In this document: positions 43,054 through 51,450 of the stretch, piece after piece
Position numbering within the stretch: the first letter of the stretch is position 1
Layout: each line of letters opens with the position of its first letter
DNA from: Ornithinimicrobium cryptoxanthini
GTDB lineage: Bacteria; Actinomycetota; Actinomycetes; Actinomycetales; Dermatophilaceae
Assembly: GCF_023923205.1 (NCBI RefSeq)
Contig: NZ_CP099490.1
Span: 3,224,001-3,288,000 of the forward strand
Length of the DNA stretch: 64,000 bases
Reading direction: 5' to 3'
Position numbers and translations under genes: made by a program
Notes under the pieces: generated by a model
What the model was told of the DNA's origin: nothing
The model's database searches: none
The model's input: only the letters and a program-made list of their open reading frames with translations

Positions 43054-43683
43054 ATGAGCTTCACCGGGATCCCGCACGATGCCGCCGACTTCTATGCGGA
43101 GCTGGAGCAGGACAACAGCACCGACTTCTGGCAGGCCCATAAGGACCGCTACGAGGCACGCGTGCGCGGCCCGCTGACCCAGCTGCTGGAGGAGGTGGAG
43201 GAGGAGTTCGGTCCCGCCAAGATCTTCCGGCCCCACCGCGACGTGCGGTTCTCTGCGGACAAGAGTCCCTATAAGACGCACCAGGGCGGCTATGTCGCCG
43301 CCGGCACCCGATCTGGTTGGTATGCCGAGGTGTCGGCTGACGGGTTCCGTCTCGGGGGTGGGTGCTATCACATGGACAGTGCTGTGCTGGCGTCCTACCG
43401 GTCGGCGGTCGACGGGCCACGCGGCAGGGAGCTGGAGCAGATCGTCGCGAGGCTGCGGGGGTCCGGGTGGGAGGTGGACGGCGACCAGCTCAAGACCGCA
43501 CCGCGCGGGTGGAGCAGGGAACACGAACGCATCGGGCTGCTGCGCCACAAGACGCTGTCGGCGATGCGCTGGATCGAGGACGCCGACATCGTGACGACCG
43601 ACGCGCTCGTGGAGCAGGTGCGGGCCGACTGGCGGGCCGTGCGGCCCCTGGTCGAGTGGCTCCGGCCCGTGACCGCCGCCTGA
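43054..43683 (+). CDS. DUF2461 family protein
   Basis: 209 residues matching DUF2461: GIPHDAADFYAELEQDNSTDFW at the start, FRPHRDVRFSADKSPYKTHQGG near residue 60 and GGGCYHMDSAVLASYRSAV. The family is of unknown function. TACGCT at 43041-43046 lies 7 nt before the ATG with no Shine-Dalgarno, consistent with a leaderless transcript. Confidence 0.85.
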   Translation: MSFTGIPHDAADFYAELEQDNSTDFWQAHKDRYEARVRGPLTQLLEEVEEEFGPAKIFRPHRDVRFSADKSPYKTHQGGYVAAGTRSGWYAEVSADGFRLGGGCYHMDSAVLASYRSAVDGPRGRELEQIVARLRGSGWEVDGDQLKTAPRGWSREHERIGLLRHKTLSAMRWIEDADIVTTDALVEQVRADWRAVRPLVEWLRPVTAA

Positions 43684-43705
43684 CCCACGCCCGTAAACGC
43701 GCTTG

Positions 43706-43747
43706 TGTCATGCAGTGCCGGGGCTGGGACCCTGGCACTGCATGACA
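43706..43747. terminator. Long-stem terminator between convergent genes
   Basis: TGTCATGCAGTGCC (43706-43719) pairs perfectly with GGCACTGCATGACA (43734-43747) around a 14-nt loop, between the DUF2461 gene and the convergent MMPL gene. Confidence 0.75.
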
Positions 43748-43785
43748 TAGCGCCTGTGGCACCGCAGCGGGCGCGGCGCCGAACC

Positions 43786-46017
43786 TCAGTGGTGCAGTCG
43801 CGGGAGCCAGGTGGGGCCGGTGTGGGCTCGCTCGCCGAGCAGGGTGAGCACCGCGGGGAGCAGCACCCCGCGCACGACCGTGGCATCGATCAGCACCGCG
43901 ACGGCCAGGCCCACGCCCAGTTGCTTCATCTCCAGCATCGACAACGTCCCGAAGATCGAGAACACCCCGATCATCACGGCCGCCGCAGCAGTGACGACGC
44001 CGGCCGAGCGGGCCACTCCGCGGCGGACCGCCAGCCGCGGCGAGTCCCCGGCGTCGAAGGCCTCGCGGACCCGGCTGGTGACAAAGATGTGATAGTCCAT
44101 CGAGAGGCCAAAGAGCAGGACGAACAGCATCATCGGCAACCAGGAGGCGATCACTCCGGTCGAGGTGAAGTCGAGCAGCCCCTCGGCCCACGTGCCGCCG
44201 AAGACGAGCACGAGCGCTCCGTAGGCCGCTCCCACCGACAGCAGGTTCAACCCCACGGTGGCCAGCGCCAGGGCCGGTGACCCGAAGGACACCAGCATCA
44301 CCAGCAGCGAGAGCGCCAGCACGAAACCGACGACCCAGGGCAGGCTGTCTTCCATCCAGTTCGTCAGGTCTACCACCGCTGCCTGCCCGCCCAGGTGCAC
44401 GTCGGCCCCGGGCACGTCAGACAACTCGGCCCGCACCTGCGGGAGCAGTTCACCGCGCACCTGCTCGACGGTGGGCGCCATCGCGTCATCACTCGGGGTC
44501 ACGTCGACCCCGAGGTTCCAGGTGCTGACCGTGCCGTCCGTGGACCGCACGACCTCATCGGCGGCTCCGGAGATGTGCGTGATGCTCTCTGCGTCAGCTG
44601 TCACCCCCAGCAGCGCTGCCTCGACGTCGTCCGCGGACTCCGCCGGGGCACGCACCACGACCTGCAGTGCGTCGGACTCGGCCGGGACCGCGGTCTGGAA
44701 CTGGTGATAGGCCTGCACGCTCTTGAGGTCCTGCGGCAGGGCCTCGACGTTGCCGATGGCGGTCTTCATGCCCAGTGCCGGGGTGGCCAGGGCCACCAGC
44801 AGTCCACCCACGACGACGAGGGAGGCCAGCGGACGGCGGGTCACGACGCCAGCAAGGTGGCCCCAGAACGAGTTCTCCGAGCCGCGGCGGGCCTCCCGCC
44901 GACGGGTGAACGGCAGGCGGAGAGCGTCAACCTTGTCGCCGAGCAGGCCCAGCAGGGCGGGGAGCACGGTGACTGCGGCGATGACGGCCACGCCGACGAC
45001 GAGCATGGCGCCCAGTCCGAGCGAGGTAAACATCCCGCCGGCCACGAGCATCCCCGACATCGCGATCACCACGGTGAGGCCGGAGATCAGCACCGCACGG
45101 CCAGCAGTGGCCCCGGCGATGCCGATCGAGTCCAGCACGGAGGCACCAGCACGTCGTTCCTCACGGGCACGCCGCAGGATCAGCAGCGCATAGTCGACAC
45201 CGACCGCCAACCCGATCAACAGCACGATCGCCTGGCTGTTCTGGTCGACCGGCCGCCAGGTGGACACGATCGCCGTCAGACCGAGGGCGGCGGCGACGCT
45301 GCCGAGGCCGATCAGCAGCGGCACGCCGGCTGCCACGACGGCACCGAAGGCGAGCAGCAGGATGATCAGGGTGGCGGGGATCGCGAACAACTCGGCCCGC
45401 TGGAAGTCCTCGCCGACCGTGTCGTTCATCTCCTGGTCCAGTGACGTCTGGCCAAACTGGGAGATCGTGAGGTCGCCGTGGAGGGCCGCGAGGTCGTCGG
45501 TCGCCTGGAGTGAGCCGTCGATCTCGAGTGCGACGCCCTCGCCGTTATCGGTAAACTCCAGGGGCAGCACGATGCTGCCGTCCTGGCCGGCGAAGGTCTC
45601 TCCCACGGCGATGACGCCGGGAACGGTCTCATAGGTGGTGGCCAGCTCGGAGCCCAGCTCCGCGGCACGCTCTGGCGACAACGGACCCTCCGGGTCCGAG
45701 ACGATGATGAACTCTGTCGGGACGTCCCCGAAGTCCGCCTCATCCAGGGTGTCGTAGGCCTCGGCAGAGTCGCCGACGAGCTGGTCGTTGATGTCCTGGG
45801 TGGTGATGCCGACTGTGCCGAGCAGGCCCACGCTGCCCAGCACCACGAGCAGGGCGGTGGCCGGCACGCTCCACCGGTGCCGGGCGCACCACAGCGCCAG
45901 TGGGCTGCGGGGCAGATCTGGGCGGTAGGCAAGCTCATCCGTCGCGGACGGCTGCCCGTGCTCCGGACCTTCGGGGGCAGTGGGACGCACCAACGCGTCG
46001 GTCGGGTTCTGGATCAT
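43786..46017 (-). CDS. MMPL-family (RND) exporter
   Basis: 743 residues from ATG 46017, preceding which the frame has no homology. Two six-span halves are seen: TM1 PATALLVVLGSVGLLG, extracytoplasmic loop 1 with DEADFGDVPTEFIIVSDPEGP, AVGVDYALLILRRAREE, then the second half with TRRPLASLVVVGGLLVALATPALG and GLSMDYHIFVTSRVREAFDAG. It should export lipids or hydrophobic toxins. It is divergent from a kinase/regulator pair, whose regulon it could belong to. Confidence 0.87.
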   Translation of the reverse strand: MIQNPTDALVRPTAPEGPEHGQPSATDELAYRPDLPRSPLALWCARHRWSVPATALLVVLGSVGLLGTVGITTQDINDQLVGDSAEAYDTLDEADFGDVPTEFIIVSDPEGPLSPERAAELGSELATTYETVPGVIAVGETFAGQDGSIVLPLEFTDNGEGVALEIDGSLQATDDLAALHGDLTISQFGQTSLDQEMNDTVGEDFQRAELFAIPATLIILLLAFGAVVAAGVPLLIGLGSVAAALGLTAIVSTWRPVDQNSQAIVLLIGLAVGVDYALLILRRAREERRAGASVLDSIGIAGATAGRAVLISGLTVVIAMSGMLVAGGMFTSLGLGAMLVVGVAVIAAVTVLPALLGLLGDKVDALRLPFTRRREARRGSENSFWGHLAGVVTRRPLASLVVVGGLLVALATPALGMKTAIGNVEALPQDLKSVQAYHQFQTAVPAESDALQVVVRAPAESADDVEAALLGVTADAESITHISGAADEVVRSTDGTVSTWNLGVDVTPSDDAMAPTVEQVRGELLPQVRAELSDVPGADVHLGGQAAVVDLTNWMEDSLPWVVGFVLALSLLVMLVSFGSPALALATVGLNLLSVGAAYGALVLVFGGTWAEGLLDFTSTGVIASWLPMMLFVLLFGLSMDYHIFVTSRVREAFDAGDSPRLAVRRGVARSAGVVTAAAAVMIGVFSIFGTLSMLEMKQLGVGLAVAVLIDATVVRGVLLPAVLTLLGERAHTGPTWLPRLHH

Positions 46018-46148
46018 GCCTCCAGCCTCTCGACCCGGCGACCTCTGCGCACTGGCGCGGACACCCGAATCACCGGGGGGATAACCCAACCCCAGGTTCG
46101 GTGGCTCACCCTCTGCCCCAGCCGATCCCACGGTCCTAGTGTTGAGGC

Positions 46149-47453
46149 ATGCCCACCGCGCCGACACCCGCCCGCAGCCTGCTCAGGCAGTGGCTCCGGG
46201 GCTGGCGGCACGTCACCTTCCTGGTGCTCAACCTGCTGACCGGGCTCGTCGCGCTGGCTCTCATCGTGTGCATCATCGTCGGCGCGGTCCTGCTCGTGGC
46301 GGCCGGCGCGGGCGTGCTGCTGCTGTGGCCGGCGCTGTGGCTCGCGTGGCTGTTCGCCAAGGCTGAGATCGGCCGGCTTGAGGCCTTCACCGGGCGGCGC
46401 ATCACACCGCACGTGTCCACCGGTCAGCCCCGGTGGGTCACCACGCTCGGGGTGAGCAGCGCTCACCGGCGCGCTGCGGCATACTCCGGCCTGCACGCCC
46501 TCTGGGGTCTGCTGACCGGGGGGCTGGTCAGCGCTCTCCTGGCCAACTGCCTCGCCCTCCTGGCCCTGCCGCTGTATGCCGGGCGCATACCGGAGGTCGG
46601 AGTGCACCTGCTCGGGGTGGTCCCGCTGCACTCGACGGCGGCGTGGGTGGGCGCCTGGGTCGTCGCACTGGTCGTGCTGCTCCTGCTCCCGCTTGCGGCC
46701 CGCCAGGTGACCCAGGTGGACACCCAGCTGGTGCGGTCGCTCCTCGGGCAGGACCCCGAGGAGGAGATCGCGCAACTCTCGGAGCGGGTCGAGACGCTGA
46801 CCACCTCGCGGACGGAGACCGTCGACTCAGTGGAGTCCGAGCGGCGCCGCATCGAGCGGGACCTCCATGACGGCCCACAGCAGCGGCTGGTGGCCATCGC
46901 GATGGACCTGGGCATGGCCCGCGAGCGTCTCGCCCACGACCCCGAGGGAGCACGGGGGCTCCTCGACAAGGCCCACTTGGCGTCCAAGGAGGCGATCGTG
47001 GAGATGCGCCATGTCGCCCGGGGTATCACCCCACCGATCCTGGCCGATCGCGGTCTGGATGCAGCTGTCTCGGCCCTGGCTGCCCGCTCGGCTGTGCCCG
47101 TCACCGTCGAGGTCCGCGGCGTTGACCGCCTCGACCCCACGACGGAGGCGATCGGCTACTACTGCGTCTCCGAACTGCTCACCAACGTGGCCAAGCACTC
47201 GCAGGCCCGGCAGGCCACGGTGCGCCTCGACCTCCACAGGCACCTGTCCCCGCCCGCACTGCTCATCGAGGTTGAGGACGACGGTGTCGGCGGCGCCGAC
47301 CCACGCGGCGGCACTGGCCTGGTCGGGCTGCGCCAGCGCGTGACATCGGTGGACGGCACCCTCGCGGTCCGCTCGCCTGCCGGCGGCCCGACCACCGTGG
47401 TGATCCAGCTGCCCGCTCGACCCGCCCCCACCACCCCCAAGGAGATCCGATGA
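46149..47453 (+). CDS. NarL-group sensor histidine kinase
   Basis: 434 residues. A four-span sensor domain (FLVLNLLTGLVALALIVCII; LLTGGLVSALLANCLALLALP; WVGAWVVALVVLLLLPLA) leads to a coiled coil and HisKA_3 with the phospho-acceptor histidine in RRIERDLHDGPQQRL. The HATPase domain has YYCVSELLTNVAKHS, EDDGVGGADPRGGTGLVGLRQR. TAGTGT (46137-46142) lies 6 nt before ATG with no Shine-Dalgarno, suggesting a leaderless start. It overlaps the response regulator as ATGA. Confidence 0.88.
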   Translation: MPTAPTPARSLLRQWLRGWRHVTFLVLNLLTGLVALALIVCIIVGAVLLVAAGAGVLLLWPALWLAWLFAKAEIGRLEAFTGRRITPHVSTGQPRWVTTLGVSSAHRRAAAYSGLHALWGLLTGGLVSALLANCLALLALPLYAGRIPEVGVHLLGVVPLHSTAAWVGAWVVALVVLLLLPLAARQVTQVDTQLVRSLLGQDPEEEIAQLSERVETLTTSRTETVDSVESERRRIERDLHDGPQQRLVAIAMDLGMARERLAHDPEGARGLLDKAHLASKEAIVEMRHVARGITPPILADRGLDAAVSALAARSAVPVTVEVRGVDRLDPTTEAIGYYCVSELLTNVAKHSQARQATVRLDLHRHLSPPALLIEVEDDGVGGADPRGGTGLVGLRQRVTSVDGTLAVRSPAGGPTTVVIQLPARPAPTTPKEIR

Positions 47454-48124
47454 CAACACCGGTGCAGGTCGTGCTTGCCGAGGACTCGGCCCTGCTGCGC
47501 GAGGGCCTGGTGCGCCTGATCGGCGAGGGCGGCGGGTTCGAGGTGGTGGAGGCCTGTCCCGACGCCGTGACCTTCCTGGACGCCGTCGAGCGCCACCGTC
47601 CGGGCCTGGTCGTGGTCGACGTCCGGATGCCACCGACCTTCACCTCCGAGGGCATCGTCGCCGCCCTGACGGTCCGCGAGCGCTATCCGGACACGGCCGT
47701 GCTGGTGCTGAGCCAGTACGTCGAGGAGCAGTACGCCACCGAGCTGGTTGCCAGTCGCGCAGGGGGCATCGGCTACCTGCTCAAGGACCGGGTCGCTGAC
47801 ACCTCAGACTTCATCACAGCACTGCACGCGGTCTCCGGCGGCGGCACCGTCCTGGACCCCGAGGTCGTGCTGCAGCTGCTCTCGCGGGCTCGCAACACGG
47901 ACCCGCTCGAGCGGCTCACGCCCCGGGAGCGGGAGGTGCTCGGCCTGATGGCCGAGGGCCGCACCAATGCCGCCATCGCCCAGAGCCTGTTCATCGGCGC
48001 TGGCGCCGTGGAGAAGAACGTCTCCTCCATCTTCACCAAGCTCGACCTGCCACCGACCGATCAGGACCACCGCAGGGTGCTAGCGGTCCTGCGGTGGCTC
48101 GACCACGGCTCAACCAAGGAGTAG
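47450..48124 (+). CDS. NarL/FixJ-family response regulator
   Basis: 224 residues: receiver domain with AEDSALLREG and the phospho-acceptor aspartate in VVVDVRMPPTF, conserved LLKDRV; LuxR helix-turn-helix LTPREREVLGLMAEGRTNAAIAQSL with VEKNVSSIFTKLDLP. It pairs with the overlapping kinase. The third gene of the operon, a DUF4097 protein 3 bp downstream, and the divergent MMPL exporter are plausible targets. Confidence 0.9.
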   Translation: MTTPVQVVLAEDSALLREGLVRLIGEGGGFEVVEACPDAVTFLDAVERHRPGLVVVDVRMPPTFTSEGIVAALTVRERYPDTAVLVLSQYVEEQYATELVASRAGGIGYLLKDRVADTSDFITALHAVSGGGTVLDPEVVLQLLSRARNTDPLERLTPREREVLGLMAEGRTNAAIAQSLFIGAGAVEKNVSSIFTKLDLPPTDQDHRRVLAVLRWLDHGSTKE

Positions 48125-48127
48125 GTC

Positions 48128-48844
48128 ATGACCGCCTCAACCAAGCGTGCGATCGTCCTCGCTGGGAGCGCCGTCGCAGTGCTGATCGTGCTCGCTCTGG
48201 CCGTCCCCGCCGTCGGCCGCATCATCCAGACCACCGAGCAGGCTTCCCACGACCTGCCCGTGGGCATCGTCAGCCTCACCGTCGACGGTGACGTCGGTGA
48301 CGTCGCGATCAGGGTGGCCGGACCCGGTGAGGAGCCGGGAGCCGTGGCGACCGTCCGTTCCGGCGTCACCGAGCCCACCGTGGAGGCTGTGGTGAGCGGC
48401 GACGCCGCGGTGCTGTCGGACACGTGCCCGAACAGCTGGTGGGACAACTGCTCCGTCGAGTGGGCGGTCGTCGTGCCGGCTGGGACGGGAGTCACGGTGG
48501 AGCACTCCGTCGGCGACATCACCGTGGTCGAGGTCACCGGCGCCGTCTCGCTCAGTTCGGACGTCGGTGACATCACCGCGACCGGTCTCGGCAGCGATAC
48601 CGTGCGGGCCCACAGCGACGTCGGCGACGTTGTCCTGGACCTGGTGTCCCCACCTGAGGACCTGCAGGTCAGCTCGTCGACTGGTGACGTGAGAGTGACC
48701 GTGCCAGACGATGGCACGAGCTACCGCGTCCTGGCCGAGACCACGATCGGCCAGCTCACCAACACGATCGGGTCCGACAACAGCCAGAGTCGGATCATCG
48801 ACGTCCGCACGTCGGTCGGGGACATCAGCCTGCACCGCGGCTAG
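48128..48844 (+). CDS. Membrane-anchored DUF4097-type protein
   Basis: 238 residues. An N-terminal signal-anchor (AIVLAGSAVAVLIVLALAVPAVG) is followed by an extracytoplasmic beta-rich region in which a VGDI/VGDV-type motif recurs about every 20 residues (DGDVGDVAI, HSVGDITVVE, SSDVGDITATG, HSDVGDVVLD, TSVGDISL). This is the beta-helix pattern of DUF4097 putative adhesins, common next to two-component or anti-sigma genes in cell-envelope stress loci. Two cysteines (DTCPNSWWDNC) may form a disulfide. Confidence 0.8.
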   Translation: MTASTKRAIVLAGSAVAVLIVLALAVPAVGRIIQTTEQASHDLPVGIVSLTVDGDVGDVAIRVAGPGEEPGAVATVRSGVTEPTVEAVVSGDAAVLSDTCPNSWWDNCSVEWAVVVPAGTGVTVEHSVGDITVVEVTGAVSLSSDVGDITATGLGSDTVRAHSDVGDVVLDLVSPPEDLQVSSSTGDVRVTVPDDGTSYRVLAETTIGQLTNTIGSDNSQSRIIDVRTSVGDISLHRG

Positions 48845-48875
48845 GCGCGCCGTGGCGAGCATCACCCGACGCTCC

Positions 48876-49340
48876 TCATCCCGAGTTAGCCGCCCTCGCG
48901 GGTGCTTCCCGGATCATCGGCAGGTGCATGATCCCGTCCTCGTCATAGTCCGGGCCGGAGCGCGCGAAGCCGAGCCGGGCATACCACTGCTCCAACTGGA
49001 CCTGTGCGCCGATCTCGGTGCGGCGGTTGCCAATTCGCTCCAGCGCCAGGGCGACCAACTGCGCCGCATAACCGTGTCCCCGATGACCTTCTGCCGTCAC
49101 GACCCGCCCGACTCGGGCCCGGTCGCGATCGTCCAGCACCCGGACATAGGCCGCCACCTCCCCGTCCACGTCCACCCACAGGTGCTCCGTGGTCGGCTCG
49201 TCGTCGCGGCCGTCCAGCTCGGGATAGGCACAGTCCTGCTCGACCACGAAGACGTCGACGCGCAGCCGCAGCACGGCATACAGCTGGGCGGTGGTCAGGT
49301 CGGCGAACGAGGCGACCCGGAGCTGTGGTTCGGTCATCAA
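48876..49340 (-). CDS. ElaA-type GNAT acetyltransferase
   Basis: 154 residues resembling ElaA: YAVLRLRVDVFVVEQDCAYPELDGRD near the N-terminus, then acetyl-CoA motif A RVVTAEGHRGHGYAAQLVALAL and the C-terminal YARLGFARSGPDYDEDGIMHLPM. Substrate unknown. ATG 49340 or 49337. Converges with the DUF4097 gene. Confidence 0.85.
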   Translation of the reverse strand: MMTEPQLRVASFADLTTAQLYAVLRLRVDVFVVEQDCAYPELDGRDDEPTTEHLWVDVDGEVAAYVRVLDDRDRARVGRVVTAEGHRGHGYAAQLVALALERIGNRRTEIGAQVQLEQWYARLGFARSGPDYDEDGIMHLPMIREAPARAANSG

Positions 49341-49428
49341 TCCAGAGTATGCCGCGCGGTCGCCTCCGACGGCTCTAGGGCGGGCCCACTGGGCCGAACA
49401 TCTTGCTGCGGTGAACTACCGTCGGACC

Positions 49429-50454
49429 ATGAGCATCGAGCCGGTGGACGCCCTGCGGCGGATCGCCTTCCTGCTGGAGCGCAGCCGTGCCTCGACCTAT
49501 CGGGTGAAGGCCTATCGGCAGGCTGCGGACACCCTGCTGGCCATCCCCGAGAAGGAGGTCCGGGAGCGGGTGCGCCACGGCACGCTGAAACAGCTGGAGG
49601 GCATCGGTCCGTCCACCGCCGCAGTCATCGAGCAGGCCGCGGCCGGGCAGGTGCCGACCAAGCTCGCCGACCTGGAGGCGAAGGTCGGCGGTCCGCTCGT
49701 CGAGGGCGGCGAGCAGGTGCGGGCCCAGCTGCGCGGCGACCTGCACAGCCACTCCGACTGGTCCGACGGCGGATCCCCCATCCAGGAGATGGTGGCGACG
49801 GCGATGGAGATCGGGCACGACTATCTCGCGCTGACCGACCACTCGCCACGGCTGACCGTTGCCAACGGCCTCACTGCCGCCCGGCTCATCCAGCAGCTAA
49901 AAGTCGTCGATGCGATCAATGCCGCGGTCGGAGAAGACTTCCGGCTGCTCAAGGCGATCGAGGTCGACATACTCGACGACGGGTCCCTGGACCAGACCGA
50001 CGAGCTCCTCGACCAGCTCGATGTGCGGGTCGCCTCGGTGCACTCCAAGCTCAAGATGGAGTCCTCGGCCATGACCCGGCGCATGGTGGCGGCCGTGCGC
50101 AACCCGCGGACCAACATCCTCGGGCACTGCACAGGTCGGTTGGTGACCGGTGACCGCGGCACGCGAGCGGAGAGCACCTTCGACGCGAGCGCGGTCTTCG
50201 CAGCCTGCGTCGAGAGCAATACGGCCGTGGAGATCAACAGCCGCCCCGAGCGCAGCGACCCACCCGATGACCTGCTCACCCTCGCGATCGGGTCCGGGTG
50301 CCTGTTCTCGATCAACACCGACGCGCACGCCCCGGGCCAGCTCGACTTCCAGGCCTACGGCTGTGAACGCGCGGAACGACTGGGCGTGCCCGTCGAGCGG
50401 ATCGTCAACTCCTGGCCCCTGGAGCAGCTCCTCGAGTGGACCTCGGCCCCCTGA
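49429..50454 (+). CDS. PHP-domain phosphoesterase with PolX-like N-terminus
   Basis: 341 residues. The N-terminal 75 residues resemble the helix-hairpin-helix 8-kDa domain of family X polymerases (RIAFLLERSRASTYRVKAYRQ, then LKQLEGIGPSTAAVIEQA). The PHP metal-dependent domain begins at DLHSHSDWSDGGSPI with further metal ligands in LTDHSPR, SVHSKL, LGHCTGR and NTDAHAP. No polymerase palm or thumb lies between, so it is probably a DNA-repair nuclease or phosphoesterase. TACCGT (49417-49422) is 6 nt before ATG, consistent with a leaderless start. Confidence 0.82.
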   Translation: MSIEPVDALRRIAFLLERSRASTYRVKAYRQAADTLLAIPEKEVRERVRHGTLKQLEGIGPSTAAVIEQAAAGQVPTKLADLEAKVGGPLVEGGEQVRAQLRGDLHSHSDWSDGGSPIQEMVATAMEIGHDYLALTDHSPRLTVANGLTAARLIQQLKVVDAINAAVGEDFRLLKAIEVDILDDGSLDQTDELLDQLDVRVASVHSKLKMESSAMTRRMVAAVRNPRTNILGHCTGRLVTGDRGTRAESTFDASAVFAACVESNTAVEINSRPERSDPPDDLLTLAIGSGCLFSINTDAHAPGQLDFQAYGCERAERLGVPVERIVNSWPLEQLLEWTSAP

Positions 50455-50477
50455 ACCTGGTCACAGATGACCCCGTT

Positions 50478-50507
50478 TTGGCGGCAGCTGGATCCGTCAC
50501 GTATGCT
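50478..50507 (+). promoter_or_regulatory. Promoter of tRNA-Glu
   Basis: TTGGCG (50478-50483) and TATGCT (50502-50507) with an 18-bp spacer, 59 bp before the mature tRNA 5' end. Confidence 0.5.
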
Positions 50508-50565
50508 CTGTCACTGTCCTCGACGGATCCGAGCTGCGCTTGGCGGCGAGGGGGCGGCAGGACGG

Positions 50566-50638
50566 GTCCCCATCGTCTAGCGGCCTAGGACTCCGCCCTT
50601 TCACGGCGGCAACACGGGTTCGAATCCCGTTGGGGATG
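50566..50638 (+). tRNA. tRNA-Glu (anticodon TTC)
   Basis: Full cloverleaf: acceptor GTCCCCA/TGGGGAT, anticodon arm CCGCC-CTTTCAC-GGCGG with TTC in the loop, and T arm with GGTTCGAATCC. The first acceptor pair is G-T. CCA is not encoded. Confidence 0.95.
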
Positions 50639-50655
50639 CGTGGTCTTGTGACCAT

Positions 50656-50671
50656 CCGGTCTTCGGACCGA
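50656..50671 (+). terminator. UUCG hairpin between tRNA genes
   Basis: CGGTC-TTCG-GACCG (50657-50670), a stable tetraloop hairpin between tRNA-Glu and tRNA-Asp; it could be a processing or termination signal. Confidence 0.4.
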
Positions 50672-50717
50672 GCACGACAAGGTAGCCTTCGGGCCACAGC
50701 ATGAAGGCCTGTCACCA

Positions 50718-50791
50718 GGCCCCGTAGCGCAGTTGGTTAGCGCGCCGCCCTGTCACGGCGGAGGTCGCGGGTTCGAGTCCCGTCGGGGTCG
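50718..50791 (+). tRNA. tRNA-Asp (anticodon GTC)
   Basis: Acceptor GGCCCCG/CGGGGTC with discriminator G, D arm GCGCAGTTGGTTAGCGC, anticodon arm CCGCC-CTGTCAC-GGCGG and T arm GGTTCGAGTCC. Confidence 0.96.
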
Positions 50792-50797
50792 CAGTAT

Positions 50798-50832
50798 GGC
50801 GCCGTCACCCAGTGTGGGTGACGGCGCCTTTT
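50798..50832 (+). terminator. Intrinsic terminator after tRNA-Asp
   Basis: A perfect 13-bp stem (50798-50810 with 50816-50828; GGCGCCGTCACCC) closed by AGTGT and followed by TTTT. Confidence 0.92.
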
Positions 50833-50851
50833 GTGTGTGGCCCAGCCGGCG

Positions 50852-51277
50852 TCAGGCTGCGGAGCTCTCCTGCTGGACGCTCTCCCGCTGGACCCGACCG
50901 AGCACTGCCCGGGCCGAGACCTTCTCGTCGGCGTCCACGCGCTGGAAGTCGCCCACCCGCGCGTGGTCACCGATGCTCACGCGCATGCCAAGACGGGCGC
51001 CACGGCCCAGCTCAGCCGCACGACCCACGCGCGCGTTGGTGCCGACGACCGCGTCCGGGCCGACGACCGCATCCGCATCGACCCATGCGCCGGAGCTGAT
51101 CCGGGCGCCGCGCGCCACGTGCGCACCCGGGTCGACATAGGCCGAGGCGTGCACGAAGGCACCGGGGTCGACCACAGCACCGTCGGCGACCATGCCGCCA
51201 CCGAGCACGTGCGGGTAGTACCGCAGCGGCTTGCCGGGCACTTCTTCGATTTCGACGAACTTTCTGCGCCTGCTCAT
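50852..51277 (-). CDS. Left-handed beta-helix (hexapeptide repeat) protein
   Basis: 141 residues. From about residue 25 it consists of hexapeptide repeats (VADGAVVDPGAFVHASAY, VARGARISSGAWVDADAV, VGPDAVVGTNARVGRAAEL) as in LbH acyltransferases, then a short helical tail ending with two Gln-Glu-Ser-like residues. No acyl-acceptor residue is assignable. ATG 51277 has GGAAGG 8 nt upstream; ATG 51283 overlaps that site. It ends in the 3' region of the tRNA operon, transcribed towards it. Confidence 0.7.
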   Translation of the reverse strand: MSRRRKFVEIEEVPGKPLRYYPHVLGGGMVADGAVVDPGAFVHASAYVDPGAHVARGARISSGAWVDADAVVGPDAVVGTNARVGRAAELGRGARLGMRVSIGDHARVGDFQRVDADEKVSARAVLGRVQRESVQQESSAA

Positions 51278-51390
51278 GCTCATCCTTCCGAGGGAAAGTA
51301 GTGAGGGGTTGACGCCCGGATCACACGATCCAGGCGCACTAGCACAAACGTCGCTGGGCGCCGCAGTGTTCCCGCCTTTCCCGTCAGCAC

Positions 51391-51417
51391 CAATCCAATG
51401 GAGCGAGGGTGGCGAAT
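51391..51417 (+). promoter_or_regulatory. Candidate SigK-type ECF promoter
   Basis: CAATCC (51391-51396) and GCGAAT (51412-51417), 15 bp apart, 34 bp before the CHRD gene. They resemble the CCATCC / CGAA-type elements reported for mycobacterial SigK promoters. SigK is encoded 1.6 kb downstream, so positive autoregulation of the cluster is likely. Confidence 0.5.
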
Positions 51418-51450
51418 CAGCCATGACAGACCATCAACGAAGGAGATGTC

